64,000 bases of DNA from Actinomycetospora straminea (GTDB lineage Bacteria; Actinomycetota; Actinomycetes; Mycobacteriales; Pseudonocardiaceae): NCBI RefSeq assembly GCF_028737255.1, contig NZ_JAQZAN010000002.1, forward strand, positions 62,001 through 126,000, given 5' to 3'. The notes under the pieces were generated by a model, which did not search any database, was not told the DNA's origin, and saw only the letters and a program-made list of their open reading frames with translations. Numbering within the stretch: the first letter of the stretch is position 1; each line of letters opens with the position of its first letter. The position numbers were made by a program, and so were the translations under genes. This document shows positions 26,505-36,426 of this stretch, piece after piece.

Positions 26505-27233
26505 ATGAACGACCTCATCGACACCACCGAGATGTACCTGCGCACGATCTACGAGCTCGAGGAGGAAGGGGTCGTCCCCCTCCGAGCCCGCATCGCCGAA
26601 CGTCTCGAGCAGAGCGGGCCGACCGTGAGCCAGACCGTGGCGCGCATGGAGCGCGACGGTCTCGTGCACGTGGCCGGCGACCGCCACCTCGAGCTCACCC
26701 CCTCCGGGCGCGCCAAGGCCGTGGCCGTCATGCGCAAGCACCGCCTCGCCGAGCTGCTCCTCGTCAACGTCATCGGGCTCGAGTGGGAGCACGTGCACGT
26801 CGAGGCGTGCCGCTGGGAGCACGTCATGAGCGACGCGGTGGAGCGCAAGCTCTTCACGCTGCTCGGCGAGCCCTCGGTGTCGCCGTACGGCAACCCCATC
26901 CCCGGCCTCGAGGCGCTGCGCAGCGGCACCGACATCGACGGCGAGATCACTGCGCCGCAGCGCACCCCGACGCCCGACGAGGCCGGCCTCGTGCGCCTCG
27001 ACGAGTTCGCCCGCAGCGGCGGCGGCAAGGTCGAGGTCCGCCGGATCGCCGAGCACATCCAGCTCAACGAGCCGCTGATGGCGCACCTCAAGAAGGCCGG
27101 CGTGCTGCCCGGCAGCGACGTCGACGTCGTCGCCATCCCCCGCTTCGGCGACGCGGTGGGCGTCGGCCACAAGGGCGCGCGCTCCGAGGTCGACCCGCTG
27201 GTCGCGCACGCGGTGCTCGTCCGCGCCCAGTAG
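26505..27233 (+). CDS. ideR: Iron-dependent regulator IdeR/DtxR
   Basis: This 242-residue Fe(II)-activated repressor has the N-terminal winged helix (LRARIAERLEQSGPTVSQTVARMERDGL). The metal-site residues include the His/Glu cluster in EHVHVEACRWEHVMSD, whose cysteine corresponds to Cys102. A C-terminal SH3-like FeoA domain follows. It controls iron uptake and storage in actinobacteria. The ATG at 26505 follows GGAAAGGGG. I did not find an obvious 19-base iron box in the window, so its targets lie elsewhere or are degenerate. Confidence 0.95.
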   Translation: MNDLIDTTEMYLRTIYELEEEGVVPLRARIAERLEQSGPTVSQTVARMERDGLVHVAGDRHLELTPSGRAKAVAVMRKHRLAELLLVNVIGLEWEHVHVEACRWEHVMSDAVERKLFTLLGEPSVSPYGNPIPGLEALRSGTDIDGEITAPQRTPTPDEAGLVRLDEFARSGGGKVEVRRIAEHIQLNEPLMAHLKKAGVLPGSDVDVVAIPRFGDAVGVGHKGARSEVDPLVAHAVLVRAQ

Positions 27234-27284
27234 TCGCCTGCCCCGCCCGGGGCACGCCCGGCTCCGCCCGGCACACTGACGTGC

Positions 27285-28295
27285 ATGACGCTGGTGGTCA
27301 CGGGCGGGGCGGGCTACGTCGGCAGCGTCTGCGCGCAGCACCTGCTCGACGCGGGGCACGACGTGGTGGTGATCGACGACCTGTCCACCGGGCACCGCGA
27401 CGCCGTCCCCGCGGGGGCGCGGCTGGTGGAGGGTGACGTCGCCGCGGTCGCCGACGAGGTCCTCGGGGCCGGCGGGGTCGACGGCGTCGTGCACTGCGCG
27501 GCGCGCTCGCTGGTCGGCGAGTCGGCCGTGGAGCCCGCGAAGTACTGGCACGGCAACGTCGTCACCTCGATCGCGTTGCTCGACGCGCTGCGCCGCCACC
27601 GCGTGCCGCGCCTGGTGTTCTCGTCCACCGCGGCGACCTACGGCGAGCCCGAGACCTCGCCGATCACCGAGGACGCCGCGACCCGCCCCACCAACACCTA
27701 CGGGGCCACCAAGCTCGCCATCGACCACGCCATCGGCACCTACGCCGCGGCGTCGCAGGGCGAGCTGGCCGCGGTGAGCCTGCGCTACTTCAACGTCGCG
27801 GGCGCGCACGCCGGTGCGGGCGGCGCGCCCGCGCTGGGCGAGCGGCACGCCGTCGAGACCCACCTCATCCCCCTGGTGCTCCAGGTCGCCCTCGGGCAGC
27901 GGGAGGAGATCGCCGTGTTCGGCGACGACTGGCCCACCCCCGACGGCACCTGCGTGCGCGACTACATCCACGTCGACGACCTCGCCGAGGCCCACCTGCT
28001 CGCCCTCGACCTGCTCGGACAGGCGGGCGCCGCGGTGGCCGAGGCGGGCGGCCACCTCGTGTGCAACCTCGGCAACGGCACCGGGTTCTCGGTGTTCGAG
28101 GTGATCGAGGCGTGCCGGCGGGTCACCGGGCACCCGATCCCCGCCCGCGTCGCCCCGCGGCGCACCGGCGACCCGGGCGTCCTCGTCGCGTCCTCGGCCC
28201 GCGCCCGCGCCGAGCTGGGCTGGAAGCCCACGCACACCGACCTCGACGGCATCGTGGCCGACGCCTGGGCCTTCGCCCGCGGCCGCGCCACCTGA
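27285..28295 (+). CDS. galE: UDP-glucose 4-epimerase
   Basis: The 336-residue SDR enzyme interconverts UDP-glucose and UDP-galactose. The NAD-binding motif is GGAGYVGS, the catalytic serine is in FSSTAATYG and the YxxxK is in TYGATK. The [15 protein letters not shown] and late W(K)PT blocks complete the family signature. It starts 51 bases after ideR on the same strand and could be read through from it. Confidence 0.93.
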   Translation: MTLVVTGGAGYVGSVCAQHLLDAGHDVVVIDDLSTGHRDAVPAGARLVEGDVAAVADEVLGAGGVDGVVHCAARSLVGESAVEPAKYWHGNVVTSIALLDALRRHRVPRLVFSSTAATYGEPETSPITEDAATRPTNTYGATKLAIDHAIGTYAAASQGELAAVSLRYFNVAGAHAGAGGAPALGERHAVETHLIPLVLQVALGQREEIAVFGDDWPTPDGTCVRDYIHVDDLAEAHLLALDLLGQAGAAVAEAGGHLVCNLGNGTGFSVFEVIEACRRVTGHPIPARVAPRRTGDPGVLVASSARARAELGWKPTHTDLDGIVADAWAFARGRAT

Positions 28296-28306
28296 GCCCA
28301 CCCGGC

Positions 28307-29449
28307 TCACCCGGCCCGCAGGCGGGCCGCGGACTCCGTGCTCGCCTCCCGGATCACGGTGCGCACGGCGTCGGGGCCGGCGCCGCTCGCGAGCAGGCTC
28401 TCGAGCAGGCCGGCGAGGCGGTGGCCCGGGTCGGCGCGCCGGGCCCGCTCGAGCGCGACGCCGACCAGCGCCGATCCCCCGCGCACCAGCTGCGCGCAGG
28501 CGAGCAGGACCGCGGGCTCGGCGACCTCCGGGGCCGGCAGCGCCCGCACCAGCAGCGTCCACAGCTGCTCGGCGGCCACGGCGACGCCCTCGTCGGCGAG
28601 CGCCCAGCCCATGACGACGTCGCGCACCCCGGGGTCGGCCAGCGCCACGGCGAGCCGCGCCAGCTCCCCGTCGCCCAGCGGGCGCCCGGCCGCCACCTCG
28701 TCCCGCGCCGCCGCGACGGCCGCGAGGTCCCGGCGCGCGGCGGCCGGCCCGCCCAGCTCGCGGTCGAGCACGGCGGCCTCCCACTCGGCGTCGACGAGCT
28801 CGGCGAGACGCGGGTGGGGCGGCCCGGGCGCCAGCGAGGCCTCCAGGGCGGCGCGGGACTCGTAGGTGACCTGCCCGAGCCACGCCGACGCCGCGGCCAG
28901 CGGCGAGTCGTCGGTGGCGGCGACCCGGCCCCGGCAGTCGCACGGCGGGTAGCAGCGCCACGGCGCGCCCGCCGCGATCCGCGGCACCCACAGCCGGGTC
29001 GGCGCGACGATCCCGTGCCCGGCGAAGACCGAGCCCACGGTGTCGGCGACGTCGGTCCGCGGCGGGGCGCCGGCGTCCTCGGGAGCGTCGTCGGGAGCGT
29101 CGTCGGGAGCGTCGTCGGGACCCTCCGCCACCACGACCGCCGTCACCTCCGTCGGCCCGGTGGGCACCATGCGCGTGGCGCACGCGCCGACCACGGCCGC
29201 GACGTCGCCGGGCGCGGGCAGGTCGGCGCGGGCCACGACGCCGAGGCGCCGCCGGCCGGACGCACCACCGAGGTCGTCGTGCACCGCGACGAGGACGAGG
29301 GAGGCGACGGGCCGGAAGCCGAGCAGGTGGGGCACCGCGGCGACGAGCTCGCCGGGCTCGTGCAGGCGCAGCCGCAGGGGTTCCTCGTCGGCGGACGAGG
29401 ACCCCGGCGGCCCGGGTCGGGGGCGGGCGGGACGGTGACGGTTGCTCAC
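28307..29449 (-). CDS. DUF4192 family protein
   Basis: The 380-residue actinobacterial protein has the usual beginning [21 protein letters not shown] and the cysteine pair in YPPCDCRGR. The function is unknown. Around 29080-29130 a triple 12-base repeat (GTCGTCGGGAGC) encodes an Asp-Ala-Pro linker, which varies in length in the family. The start is GTG at 29449; upstream in-frame sequence lacks similarity. It converges with galE with 11 bases between stops. Confidence 0.82.
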   Translation of the reverse strand: MSNRHRPARPRPGPPGSSSADEEPLRLRLHEPGELVAAVPHLLGFRPVASLVLVAVHDDLGGASGRRRLGVVARADLPAPGDVAAVVGACATRMVPTGPTEVTAVVVAEGPDDAPDDAPDDAPEDAGAPPRTDVADTVGSVFAGHGIVAPTRLWVPRIAAGAPWRCYPPCDCRGRVAATDDSPLAAASAWLGQVTYESRAALEASLAPGPPHPRLAELVDAEWEAAVLDRELGGPAAARRDLAAVAAARDEVAAGRPLGDGELARLAVALADPGVRDVVMGWALADEGVAVAAEQLWTLLVRALPAPEVAEPAVLLACAQLVRGGSALVGVALERARRADPGHRLAGLLESLLASGAGPDAVRTVIREASTESAARLRAG

Positions 29450-29594
29450 ATGGGTTCCGACGCACGCCCGGCCCCGACGGCTCCCACGGATTCCCGGGCC
29501 TGTGGACAACTCGCGACCGCGGCTCGCGGGAGTTCGCGGCACCGTCACCGGTGATCCGCTTGCCCGCACCCCCCGCGGCGGCGAGGGTGGGCGG

Positions 29595-31112
29595 GTGCAC
29601 CCGGTGGATCCCGCGACGGACACCCCGCCCGCGTCCAGCCTCGCGCCGGCTCCCGAGCCCGCGAGCAGCGCCGCCGCGCGCCGCGACTACGACCTCGTGG
29701 TCATCGGCTCCGGACCCGGCGGGCAGAAGGCGGCGATCGCGGCCGCCAAGCTCGGGCGCCGCGTCGCCGTCGTCGAGCGCCGCGGCATGATCGGCGGGGT
29801 CTGCACGCAGACGGGCACGATCCCGTCGAAAACGATGCGCGAGGCCGTCCTCTACCTCACCGGCTACGCGATGCGCGGGCTCTACGGCGAGAGCTACCGG
29901 GTCAAGCAGGACATCACCGTCCAGGACCTGCTCGCCCGCACCCACTTCGTCATCGGGCGCGAGGAGGAGGTGATCCGGGCGCAGCTGCAGCGCAACCGGG
30001 TCGACCTGCTCGGCGGCGAGGCCCGCTTCCTCGACGACCACACCGTGGAGGTGGTCGGCGAGCGGCTGGGCGAGCGGAGCGACGGGAGGGTGTACCGCGG
30101 TGAGCACCAGACCGTCACCGCCGACCGCTTCGTCATCGCCACCGGTACCCGGCCCGCGCGCCCGCCGCAGGTCGAGTTCGACGACCGCCGCGTCGTCGAC
30201 TCCGACGGCATCCTCGCGATGGAGCACATCCCGGCGAGCATGGTCGTCGTCGGGGCCGGGGTGATCGGCATCGAGTACGCCTCGATGTTCGCCGCGCTCG
30301 GGACCCGGGTCACCGTCGTCGAGCGCCGCCCGACCATGCTCGACTTCTGCGACGCGGAGGTCGTCGAGTCGCTGAAGTTCCACCTGCGCGACCTCGCGGT
30401 GACCTTCCGCTTCGGCGAGGAGGTGTCGGGGGTGTCGGTGTCGGAGCGCGGGACGGTCACCACCCTCGCGTCGGGCAAGAAGATCCCGGCCGAGACCGTC
30501 ATGTACTCGGCGGGGCGCCAGGGCGTCACCGACCAGCTCGACGTCGAGCGCGCCGGGCTCGAGACCGACGCGCGCGGGCGGATCAAGGTCGACGACCACT
30601 TCCGCACCGCCGTGCCGCACATCTACGCCGTCGGCGACGTCATCGGCTTCCCCGCGCTCGCCGCCACGTCGATGGAGCAGGGCCGGCAGGCGGCGTACCA
30701 CGCGTTCGACGAGCCCGCGCACTCCATGGCCGAGGTGTCGCCGTACGGGATCTACACGATCCCCGAGGTCAGCTACTGCGGCGCGACGGAGGCCGAGCTG
30801 ACCGAGAAGGCGATCCCCTACGAGGTCGGCATCTCGCGCTACCGCGAGCTCGCGCGCGGCCAGATCGTCGGCGACGACTACGGGATGCTCAAGCTCCTCG
30901 TGTCGCCGGAGGACCACGCGCTGCTCGGGGTGCACGTGTTCGGGACGTCGGCGACCGAGCTGGTGCACATCGGTCAGGCGATCATGGGCTGCGGCGGGAC
31001 CGTGGACTACCTCGTCGACGCCGTGCTGAACTACCCGACGCTCTCGGAGGCCTACAAGGTCGCCGCCCTCGACGCCACGAACAAGATCCGTGCCCTCGAA
31101 CAGTTCGCCTGA
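29595..31112 (+). CDS. sthA: Soluble pyridine nucleotide transhydrogenase (Si-specific)
   Basis: This flavoprotein moves hydride between NADPH and NAD. It has the glutathione-reductase fold: FAD motif [17 protein letters not shown] motif [14 protein letters not shown], the YAVGDVIG flavin block and a C-terminal dimer domain. The redox-active CxxxxC of disulfide reductases is missing: the corresponding stretch is [14 protein letters not shown], with only one cysteine, which is the mark of SthA. The GTG at 29595 is one of two close candidates (also 29604). The kynureninase gene overlaps its end by 23 bases. Confidence 0.93.
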   Translation: MHPVDPATDTPPASSLAPAPEPASSAAARRDYDLVVIGSGPGGQKAAIAAAKLGRRVAVVERRGMIGGVCTQTGTIPSKTMREAVLYLTGYAMRGLYGESYRVKQDITVQDLLARTHFVIGREEEVIRAQLQRNRVDLLGGEARFLDDHTVEVVGERLGERSDGRVYRGEHQTVTADRFVIATGTRPARPPQVEFDDRRVVDSDGILAMEHIPASMVVVGAGVIGIEYASMFAALGTRVTVVERRPTMLDFCDAEVVESLKFHLRDLAVTFRFGEEVSGVSVSERGTVTTLASGKKIPAETVMYSAGRQGVTDQLDVERAGLETDARGRIKVDDHFRTAVPHIYAVGDVIGFPALAATSMEQGRQAAYHAFDEPAHSMAEVSPYGIYTIPEVSYCGATEAELTEKAIPYEVGISRYRELARGQIVGDDYGMLKLLVSPEDHALLGVHVFGTSATELVHIGQAIMGCGGTVDYLVDAVLNYPTLSEAYKVAALDATNKIRALEQFA

Positions 31113-32250
31113 GCCCGGCTGGGCCCGCGCCGCCTTCACCCTCCCCCGCGCCCCCGACGGCGCCGACGCCGTCTACCTCGCCGGCAACTCGCTCGGCGCG
31201 CAGCCGCACGCCGCGCGGGCGGCGCTGCTGTCCGCGGTCGACGAGCAGTGGGCGCGGGTCGGGGTCGCCGGCTGGGAGGACTGCGGCTGGTGGGCGACCC
31301 CGCAGCGCCTCGGCGACCGGGTGGGCGCGCTGGTCGGGGCGGCGCCGGGGCAGGTGGTCGTCGGCGACTCGACGTCGGTGCAGCTCTTCGGGCTGCTCAT
31401 CGCGGCGGCGCGCCTGCGTCCCGACCGGCGCGTGCTGCTCTCCGACGCCGGGCACTTCCCCACCGACCGCTACCTCGCGACGTCGGTGGCGCGCCTGAGC
31501 GGACTGACGCTGCGCACCACCTCGCCCGACGCCATGGCCCCGGACGCCGACACCGCCGTCGTCGCCGTGCCCGCCGTCGACTTCCGCACCGGCGAGCGGT
31601 GGGACCTCGCCGCGATCGTCGAGCGGGCCCACGCGGCCGGCGCGGTCGTCGTCGCCGACCTCTCGCACGCGGTCGGCGTCATGCCCGTCGAGCTCGATGC
31701 GCTGGGCGTCGACCTGGCCGTCGGCTGCACGTACAAGTACCTCAACGGCGGGCCCGGCGCGCCCGCCTTCGCCTACGTCGCGACGCGGCACCACGAGGTG
31801 CTCGACCCCCCGCTGACCGGCTGGACCGGGCACGCCGACCCGTTCGGGATGACCGAGGCGTGGACGCCCGCGCCGGGCGTGGGGCGCCTGCGCGTCGGGA
31901 CGCCGCCGATGCTCTCGATGCTCGCCCTCGAGGGCGCGCTGTCGGTGTTCGACGACGTCGACAGCCCCGACCTCGCCGGCGTGCGGGCGGCGTCGCTGGC
32001 GCTCGGGCACGCGTTCCTCGAGGCCCTGCCGGCGGGTGCCGACGTCGTCACCCCGCGGGAGCACGAGCGCCGGGGCGGGCACGTGGCGGTGCGGGTGCGC
32101 GACGCCGACGGGATGTGCGCGGCGCTGGCCCGGCGCGGGGTCGTCGTCGACGCCCGCCCGCCGGACCTGCTGCGCTTCGGCTTCGCGGCGCCCTACGTGA
32201 CGCTCGACGACGCCCGCACCGCGGCCCGCGAGCTCGCGGCGCTGCGGTAG
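31090..32250 (+). CDS. kynU: Kynureninase / class V aminotransferase-fold PLP enzyme
   Basis: The 386-residue protein has kynureninase hallmarks: YLAGNSLG near the N-terminus, DSTSVQLF (PLP phosphate site), an Asp in VADLSHAVG and the Schiff-base lysine in [16 protein letters not shown]. Kynureninase cleaves kynurenine or 3-hydroxykynurenine to alanine and an anthranilate. The GTG start lies inside the end of sthA (23-base overlap). No other kynurenine-pathway genes are in the window, so the exact substrate is less sure than the family. Confidence 0.85.
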   Translation: MPSNSSPEPGWARAAFTLPRAPDGADAVYLAGNSLGAQPHAARAALLSAVDEQWARVGVAGWEDCGWWATPQRLGDRVGALVGAAPGQVVVGDSTSVQLFGLLIAAARLRPDRRVLLSDAGHFPTDRYLATSVARLSGLTLRTTSPDAMAPDADTAVVAVPAVDFRTGERWDLAAIVERAHAAGAVVVADLSHAVGVMPVELDALGVDLAVGCTYKYLNGGPGAPAFAYVATRHHEVLDPPLTGWTGHADPFGMTEAWTPAPGVGRLRVGTPPMLSMLALEGALSVFDDVDSPDLAGVRAASLALGHAFLEALPAGADVVTPREHERRGGHVAVRVRDADGMCAALARRGVVVDARPPDLLRFGFAAPYVTLDDARTAARELAALR

Positions 32251-32272
32251 CGCGCCGCCCGACCGGGCCCGC

Positions 32273-32325
32273 TGAAGCAGCGAACGCGCCGTTCGCTGCG
32301 CTAGAAGCAGCGAACGGCGCGTTCG
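32273..32325. repeat. Stop-codon-type hairpin repeat, copies 2 and 3
   Basis: There are two direct copies about 29 bases apart. The first, TGAAGCAGCGAACG..., forms a perfect ten-base stem (32277-32286 with 32290-32299) with a three-base loop. The second, TAGAAGCAGCGAACG..., has a six-base core stem (32311-32316 with 32320-32325). They lie between convergent kynU and the Rv2629-like gene. Confidence 0.8.
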
Positions 32326-32365
32326 TGCCGTGCCGGGTCGTGCGGGTCGTGCGGGATCCGGCGGC

Positions 32366-33493
32366 TCAGCTCCCGGTCGGGAAGCGCAGGATCGCGCCGA
32401 TGTGGTCGACGAGGTCGGTGCCCCCGCCGAGGACGTCGACGTTGCCGCCGAGCGCGCCGACGGTGCGCAGCAGCACCTGCTCGGCCGGGCGCTTGACCGG
32501 CTCGGTGTCCGAGAGCTGCTCGAGGTTCTTCGGGTCCGTGGAGATCTGCTCCGGCGACGAGCCGACGTACAGCTCGCCCGGCACGTCCTTGCCGTCGATC
32601 ACCAGCAGCGTGTCGACGGCGCCCTGCCGCGCGGCCTCGAGCACCGGCTCGAAGCCCTCGACGGCGTTGCCGTGGCCCTTGGCCTCGGCGAAGCGCTCGC
32701 GCACGCCGGTCTCGCGCTCGGTGGCGATGACGCCGGCCGCCGTGAGCATCGCGTCCTCGAGCGCGTCCTCCGACGCGCCCGCGGCGCGGCTGCCGGCCTC
32801 GATCTCGCGGGTGATCTCCGCGAGGTCGCCGGGCAGCTCGTTGCGCACCGACGAGCGCCCCTGCACCTCGCCGGCGAGGACGATGACCTCGGGGCGGAAC
32901 TGCTTGACGGCGCTGCGGATGCCCTTGACCACCTCGTCGGCGTTCTCGTACGAGGCCATCTCGTGGCGGTTCTGCCGGGTCCGGTTGCCGACGCCGCCAC
33001 CGCGGGCCTTGTGCACGGTCTCCAGGGCCTGGCCCTTGATCGTCTCCTCGTCGAGCTCGCGGGCGCCCTCGGAGTTGTCGGCGATCACCTGGTAGAGGTC
33101 GCCGCCGGTCTGGTCGACCACGGCGAGCAGCACGCGCACCGACCCGCTCTGGCTGCGGTAGTAGCGGCCGAGCTCCGGCAGCGGCGACCAGATCGCGACG
33201 TCACCGGCGGCGTCGACGGCCTCGACCTCGTCGTCGAAGAGGATCCCCTCCGACGAGGCCACGAGGACACGCCCGACCCCGGTGATCGAACCCGAGCGCT
33301 CGTCGGCGAGCTCGTCGTCGAGCGCGGCGAGCGTCTTGTCGTCGGCGCCGGCGTCCTTCAACTGCTTCTGCAGGTGCTGCCACCGCAGCTCGACCTGCTT
33401 GGCCGAGTTCTCGCCGGCCTGCACGGCCTCCAGGTAGACCGTCGCGAACGGCCCCGGCCGCTCGAAGATGTCCCGAGTACGCGACAGGTCCAT
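32366..33493 (-). CDS. Rv2629-like protein (eRF1/Vms1-type, ribosome-associated)
   Basis: The 375-residue product resembles mycobacterial Rv2629: an N-terminal segment GPFATVYLEAVQAG, a middle eRF1-like fold, and a late DTLLVIDG block, with an RFPTGS-type end. Proteins of this group are described as ribosome hibernation or peptidyl-tRNA-release-like factors. The ATG at 33493 is chosen because GGAGGA lies seven bases upstream. A perfect nine-base hairpin (33514-33536) lies in its presumed leader. It is divergent from the fumarase genes. Confidence 0.75.
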   Translation of the reverse strand: MDLSRTRDIFERPGPFATVYLEAVQAGENSAKQVELRWQHLQKQLKDAGADDKTLAALDDELADERSGSITGVGRVLVASSEGILFDDEVEAVDAAGDVAIWSPLPELGRYYRSQSGSVRVLLAVVDQTGGDLYQVIADNSEGARELDEETIKGQALETVHKARGGGVGNRTRQNRHEMASYENADEVVKGIRSAVKQFRPEVIVLAGEVQGRSSVRNELPGDLAEITREIEAGSRAAGASEDALEDAMLTAAGVIATERETGVRERFAEAKGHGNAVEGFEPVLEAARQGAVDTLLVIDGKDVPGELYVGSSPEQISTDPKNLEQLSDTEPVKRPAEQVLLRTVGALGGNVDVLGGGTDLVDHIGAILRFPTGS

Positions 33494-33618
33494 CCGGTGT
33501 TCCTCCTGCTCCACCCCGCCCCGGTGTGGGGCGGGGAACGTCGATTTCCGTGCTCGACGCCTACCCTCTCGCCCGGTCCGGCATGCGTCCCCGGCGGGTG
33601 TGCGGTAAGCCCTGCGGC

Positions 33619-34464
33619 GTGCGGGAGATTCCGGTCGACGAGGTGGCCGACACCGTCCGGCGGCTGTGCGTCGAGGCCAACCACGAGCTGCGCGGCGACC
33701 ACGTCGACGCCCTGCGGCGGGCCCGGGAGCGCGAGGAGTCCCCGATCGGGCAGGAGGTGCTCGACCGGCTGCTCGCGAACGCCGAGGTGTCCGCGCGCGA
33801 GCGGATCGCGTTCTGCCAGGACACCGGGTACGCGGTGTGCTTCCTCGAGATCGGGCAGGACGTGCACTTCACCGGGGGCTCGCTGGCCGCGGCGCTCGAC
33901 CGGGGCGTCGCCGAGGGCTACCGGGAGGGCTACCTGCGTGCCTCGCTGGTGCGCTCGCCCGTCGACCGCACCAACACCGGCGACAACACCCCGGCGATGG
34001 TCCACTACGACCTCGTCGAGGGGTCCGGCGTGCGCCTGACGCTGCTGGTCAAGGGCGCGGGCTGCGACAACATGTCGGCGCTGCGGATGTTGACGCCCGC
34101 GGCCGGCGTGGAGGGCATGAAGCGCTTCGTGGTGGAGACGATCGAGGCGGCGGGGCCGTCGGCGTCACCGCCGGTCACCGTGGGGATCGGGATGGGCGGG
34201 ACGTTCGACCGCGCCGCGGTGCTCGCGAAGAAGGCGCTCACCCGCGAGCCGACCGGGTCGCCGTCGCCGGTCCCGGAGCTGGCGGAGCTGGAGGCCGAGC
34301 TGGTCGACGCGATCGACGCCACGGGCATCGGGCCGGCGGGCTTCGGGGGCACGGTGACCACGGTGGCCGTGCACGTCGAGGCCTACCCGACCCACATCGC
34401 CGCCTTCCCCGTGGCCGTCAACCTCGACTGCCACTCCCACCGCGTGCGGACCGTGACCCTGTGA
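33619..34464 (+). CDS. Class I fumarate hydratase, alpha subunit (N-terminal domain)
   Basis: This is the iron-sulfur half of a two-subunit class I fumarase, interconverting fumarate and malate. The three cluster cysteines are in FCQDTGY, GAGCDNMSA and DCHSHR. The block GIGMGGTFD is typical of the family. At 281 residues it is the N-terminal domain alone; the second domain is the next gene. The start is taken at GTG 33619 (VREIPVDEV), matching the usual family N-terminus; the ribosome site is weak. The enzyme would be oxygen-sensitive. Confidence 0.88.
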   Translation: MREIPVDEVADTVRRLCVEANHELRGDHVDALRRAREREESPIGQEVLDRLLANAEVSARERIAFCQDTGYAVCFLEIGQDVHFTGGSLAAALDRGVAEGYREGYLRASLVRSPVDRTNTGDNTPAMVHYDLVEGSGVRLTLLVKGAGCDNMSALRMLTPAAGVEGMKRFVVETIEAAGPSASPPVTVGIGMGGTFDRAAVLAKKALTREPTGSPSPVPELAELEAELVDAIDATGIGPAGFGGTVTTVAVHVEAYPTHIAAFPVAVNLDCHSHRVRTVTL

Positions 34465-35075
34465 CGGGCTCGCGCGATGCCAGCCTGGCGTCCACGCCGG
34501 CGTCCAAGGCCAGGAAATCCCCCACCTCGATCCGGCTCCCCCTCGACGCGGACACGGTGCGTGAGCTGCGCAGCGGGGACTCGGTGCTCCTCTCCGGGCC
34601 CCTGGTGACGGGCCGGGACGCCGCGCACGCCCGCTTCGCCGCGGCCATCGACGCCGGCGAGGACCTCCCGTTCGACCCGGCCGGCGAGACGCTGTACTTC
34701 GTCGGCCCCACACCCGCGCGTCCCGGCCACCCGATCGGCGCCGCCGGCCCGACCACGGCGTCGCGGATGGACGCCTGGTCGCCGCTGCTCGTGGAGCGGG
34801 GGCTCCGCGGCATGATCGGCAAGGGCCGGCGCTCGGACGCGGTCCAGGACGCCATGCGCGAGCACGGGTGCGTCTACTTCGGCGCGATCGAGGGCACCGC
34901 GGCGCTGCTCTCGCAGTGCGTGACGTCCTCGGAGGTGATCGCGTACGCCGACCTCGGCGCCGAGGCCGTGCACCGCCTCGAGGTCCGCGACTTCCCCGCG
35001 CTCGTCGTCAACGACCTCCACGGCGGCGACCTCTACCGCGACGGCCCCGCTCGCTGGCGGCGCGCACCGCGGTGA
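34461..35075 (+). CDS. Class I fumarate hydratase, beta subunit (C-terminal domain)
   Basis: The 204-residue product is the swivelling C-terminal domain of class I fumarase, with LPLDADTVRELRSGD, SGPLVTGRDAAHAR and RGMIGKGR. Its GTG start overlaps the alpha-subunit stop (GTGA), so the two subunits are co-translated. About 22 residues before LPLDAD (beginning TGSRDASLAS) are not part of the family. They are encoded by one arm of a diverged inverted repeat whose other arm lies just after the stop codon. Confidence 0.88.
   Translation: MTGSRDASLASTPASKARKSPTSIRLPLDADTVRELRSGDSVLLSGPLVTGRDAAHARFAAAIDAGEDLPFDPAGETLYFVGPTPARPGHPIGAAGPTTASRMDAWSPLLVERGLRGMIGKGRRSDAVQDAMREHGCVYFGAIEGTAALLSQCVTSSEVIAYADLGAEAVHRLEVRDFPALVVNDLHGGDLYRDGPARWRRAPR
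34478..34525. repeat. Inverted repeat flanking the fumarase beta gene, left arm
   Basis: This 48-base arm aligns without gaps to the reverse complement of 35078-35125. By eye, 37 of 48 positions match, with the best blocks at the ends (TGCCAGC, TGGCGTCCACGC and AGGAAA-CCCCCAC). It is inside the reading frame and supplies the unusual N-terminal extension. Confidence 0.7.
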
Positions 35076-35077
35076 TC

Positions 35078-35125
35078 GTGGGGGCTTTCCTCGCGTCCAG
35101 TGACAGCGTGGACGCCACGCTGGCA
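35078..35125. repeat. Inverted repeat flanking the fumarase beta gene, right arm
   Basis: This arm starts three bases after the fumarase beta stop. Within it, CAGCGTGG and CCACGCTG form a separate hairpin with a three-base loop (about 35104-35122). It could act as the terminator of the fumarase operon. Confidence 0.7.
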
Positions 35126-35228
35126 CGACCCCGGGCCTCGCAGACCACGCGAACCACGCCCTCCCCCGGCCCCGGTCGTCGCGGGGTGCTCTGATCGAGC
35201 CCGCCAGCCCCAGACCGGAGGAGAGAAC

Positions 35229-35984
35229 ATGCAGCACGACGCGGTCCTGGCCGAGACGATCGGCATCCGCGGGCACGGCGACGACGAGATCGAGGCCTAC
35301 ACCGCGCGGCCGATGGACGCCGCCCCGCGCGGCGGCATGATCGTCATCCACCACATGCCGGGCTACGACGCCGCGACCAAGGAGATCACGCGGCGCTTCG
35401 CGACCATGGGCTACCACGCCATCTGCCCGAACCTCTACACGCGCGAGGCCCCCGGCGCCGCCCCCGACGACGCCGCGGCCGCCGCCCGCGCCCAGGGCGG
35501 GGTGCCCGACGAGCGGTTCGTCGGCGACGCCGCGGGCGCCGCGCGCTGGCTGCGCTCGCTCCCCACGTCCAACGGCCGGGTCGGCGCCATCGGCTTCTGC
35601 TCCGGCGGGCGCCAGGCGGTCCTCGCCGGGATCGCGCTCGACGTCCAGGCGGCGATCGACTGCTACGGCGCGTTCGTCGTCGGCGCCCCGCCCGAGGGCT
35701 TCCCGCTGCAGGTCTCCCCGCTCGCCGACCGCATCCCGGAGCTCCGGGCACCCCTGCTCGGCCTCTTCGGCAACGAGGACTCCTACCCCTCCCCCGATCA
35801 GGTCGACGAGCTCGAGAAGCTGCTCCAGGAGCACGGCAAGACCTACGAGTTCCACCGCTACGACGACGCCGGCCACGCCTTCTTCGCCGTCGACCGGCCC
35901 AGCTACCGGCCCGCCGCGGCCGTCGACGGCTGGCAGCGGATCGCCGACTTCCTCGCGCGGCACCTCGCCACCCGGGAGGCGTAG
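35229..35984 (+). CDS. Dienelactone hydrolase family protein
   Basis: The 251-residue alpha/beta hydrolase uses a cysteine nucleophile: GFCSGGRQ holds the Cys-Ser-Gly-Gly elbow, the acid is expected in FGNEDSYPS and the histidine in DDAGHAFF. This is the dienelactone hydrolase (carboxymethylenebutenolidase) pattern. Members open lactone rings, but many have other substrates. The ATG at 35229 follows GGAGGAGAGA. It is followed after three bases by the DUF6295 gene. Confidence 0.88.
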   Translation: MQHDAVLAETIGIRGHGDDEIEAYTARPMDAAPRGGMIVIHHMPGYDAATKEITRRFATMGYHAICPNLYTREAPGAAPDDAAAAARAQGGVPDERFVGDAAGAARWLRSLPTSNGRVGAIGFCSGGRQAVLAGIALDVQAAIDCYGAFVVGAPPEGFPLQVSPLADRIPELRAPLLGLFGNEDSYPSPDQVDELEKLLQEHGKTYEFHRYDDAGHAFFAVDRPSYRPAAAVDGWQRIADFLARHLATREA

Positions 35985-35987
35985 ACC

Positions 35988-36245
35988 ATGTGCACCTACA
36001 GCACCGAGAAGCTCGACCTCACGCGATCGAGCGGCAAGGGTCCCGACGGCTGGTTCCCGCTGCAGACCGCGACCGTCTACTACGACCACCCCGTGCACGC
36101 CCCGGACCCGCACACCGTGAACATCGACTTCCTCAACCCCGAGCGCGGGGCCGGCGCCCGGGTCGCCGTCGAGCTGAGCCTCGACGCGGCCCGCGAGCTC
36201 CTCGCCGCCCTCCAGGTCACCGTGGAGCGCGCCGCCGAGCACTGA
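35988..36245 (+). CDS. Small conserved protein, DUF6295-like
   Basis: The 85-residue protein begins MCTYSTEKL and contains DGWFPLQTATVYYDHPVHAP and VNIDFLNPERGAGARVAVEL. I associate this pattern with DUF6295 of actinobacteria, whose function is unknown. It is tightly linked (three bases) to the dienelactone hydrolase gene, so a shared pathway is likely. Confidence 0.7.
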   Translation: MCTYSTEKLDLTRSSGKGPDGWFPLQTATVYYDHPVHAPDPHTVNIDFLNPERGAGARVAVELSLDAARELLAALQVTVERAAEH

Positions 36246-36303
36246 CCCGGTCGCCGTTCGAGCGGAGCGGCCCTTCGGCCAGGACGCCGCCGGGACACAC
36301 GCG

Positions 36304-36350
36304 GCGAAGGGCACCCCTCGCCCGTCTCCGCGAGCGACGGGGCCCTTCGC
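36304..36350 (+). terminator. Nested hairpin terminator after the DUF6295 gene
   Basis: A nine-base outer stem (GCGAAGGGC at 36304 with GCCCTTCGC ending 36350) encloses an inner CCCGTC/GACGGG stem (36321-36326 with 36336-36341). It separates the hydrolase operon from the PadR gene. Confidence 0.65.
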
Positions 36351-36378
36351 TCGGGAGTTCCTTGCTCGGCCGACAGTC

Positions 36379-36390
36379 ACGATATATCGT
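36379..36390. promoter_or_regulatory. Candidate PadR operator
   Basis: ACGATATATCGT is a perfect 12-base palindrome and a rare AT-rich island in this region. It is 37 bases upstream of the PadR ATG, well placed for autorepression. Confidence 0.6.
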
Positions 36391-36426
36391 CGACGTGTCG
36401 CGAACGAACGACGAAGGAGGAGCGAC

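Noticed and set aside
26421..31139. 1572-codon open frame on the minus strand across ideR, galE, DUF4192 and sthA
   Set aside because: It covers several well-identified genes on both strands and shows no domain; it arises from high GC content.
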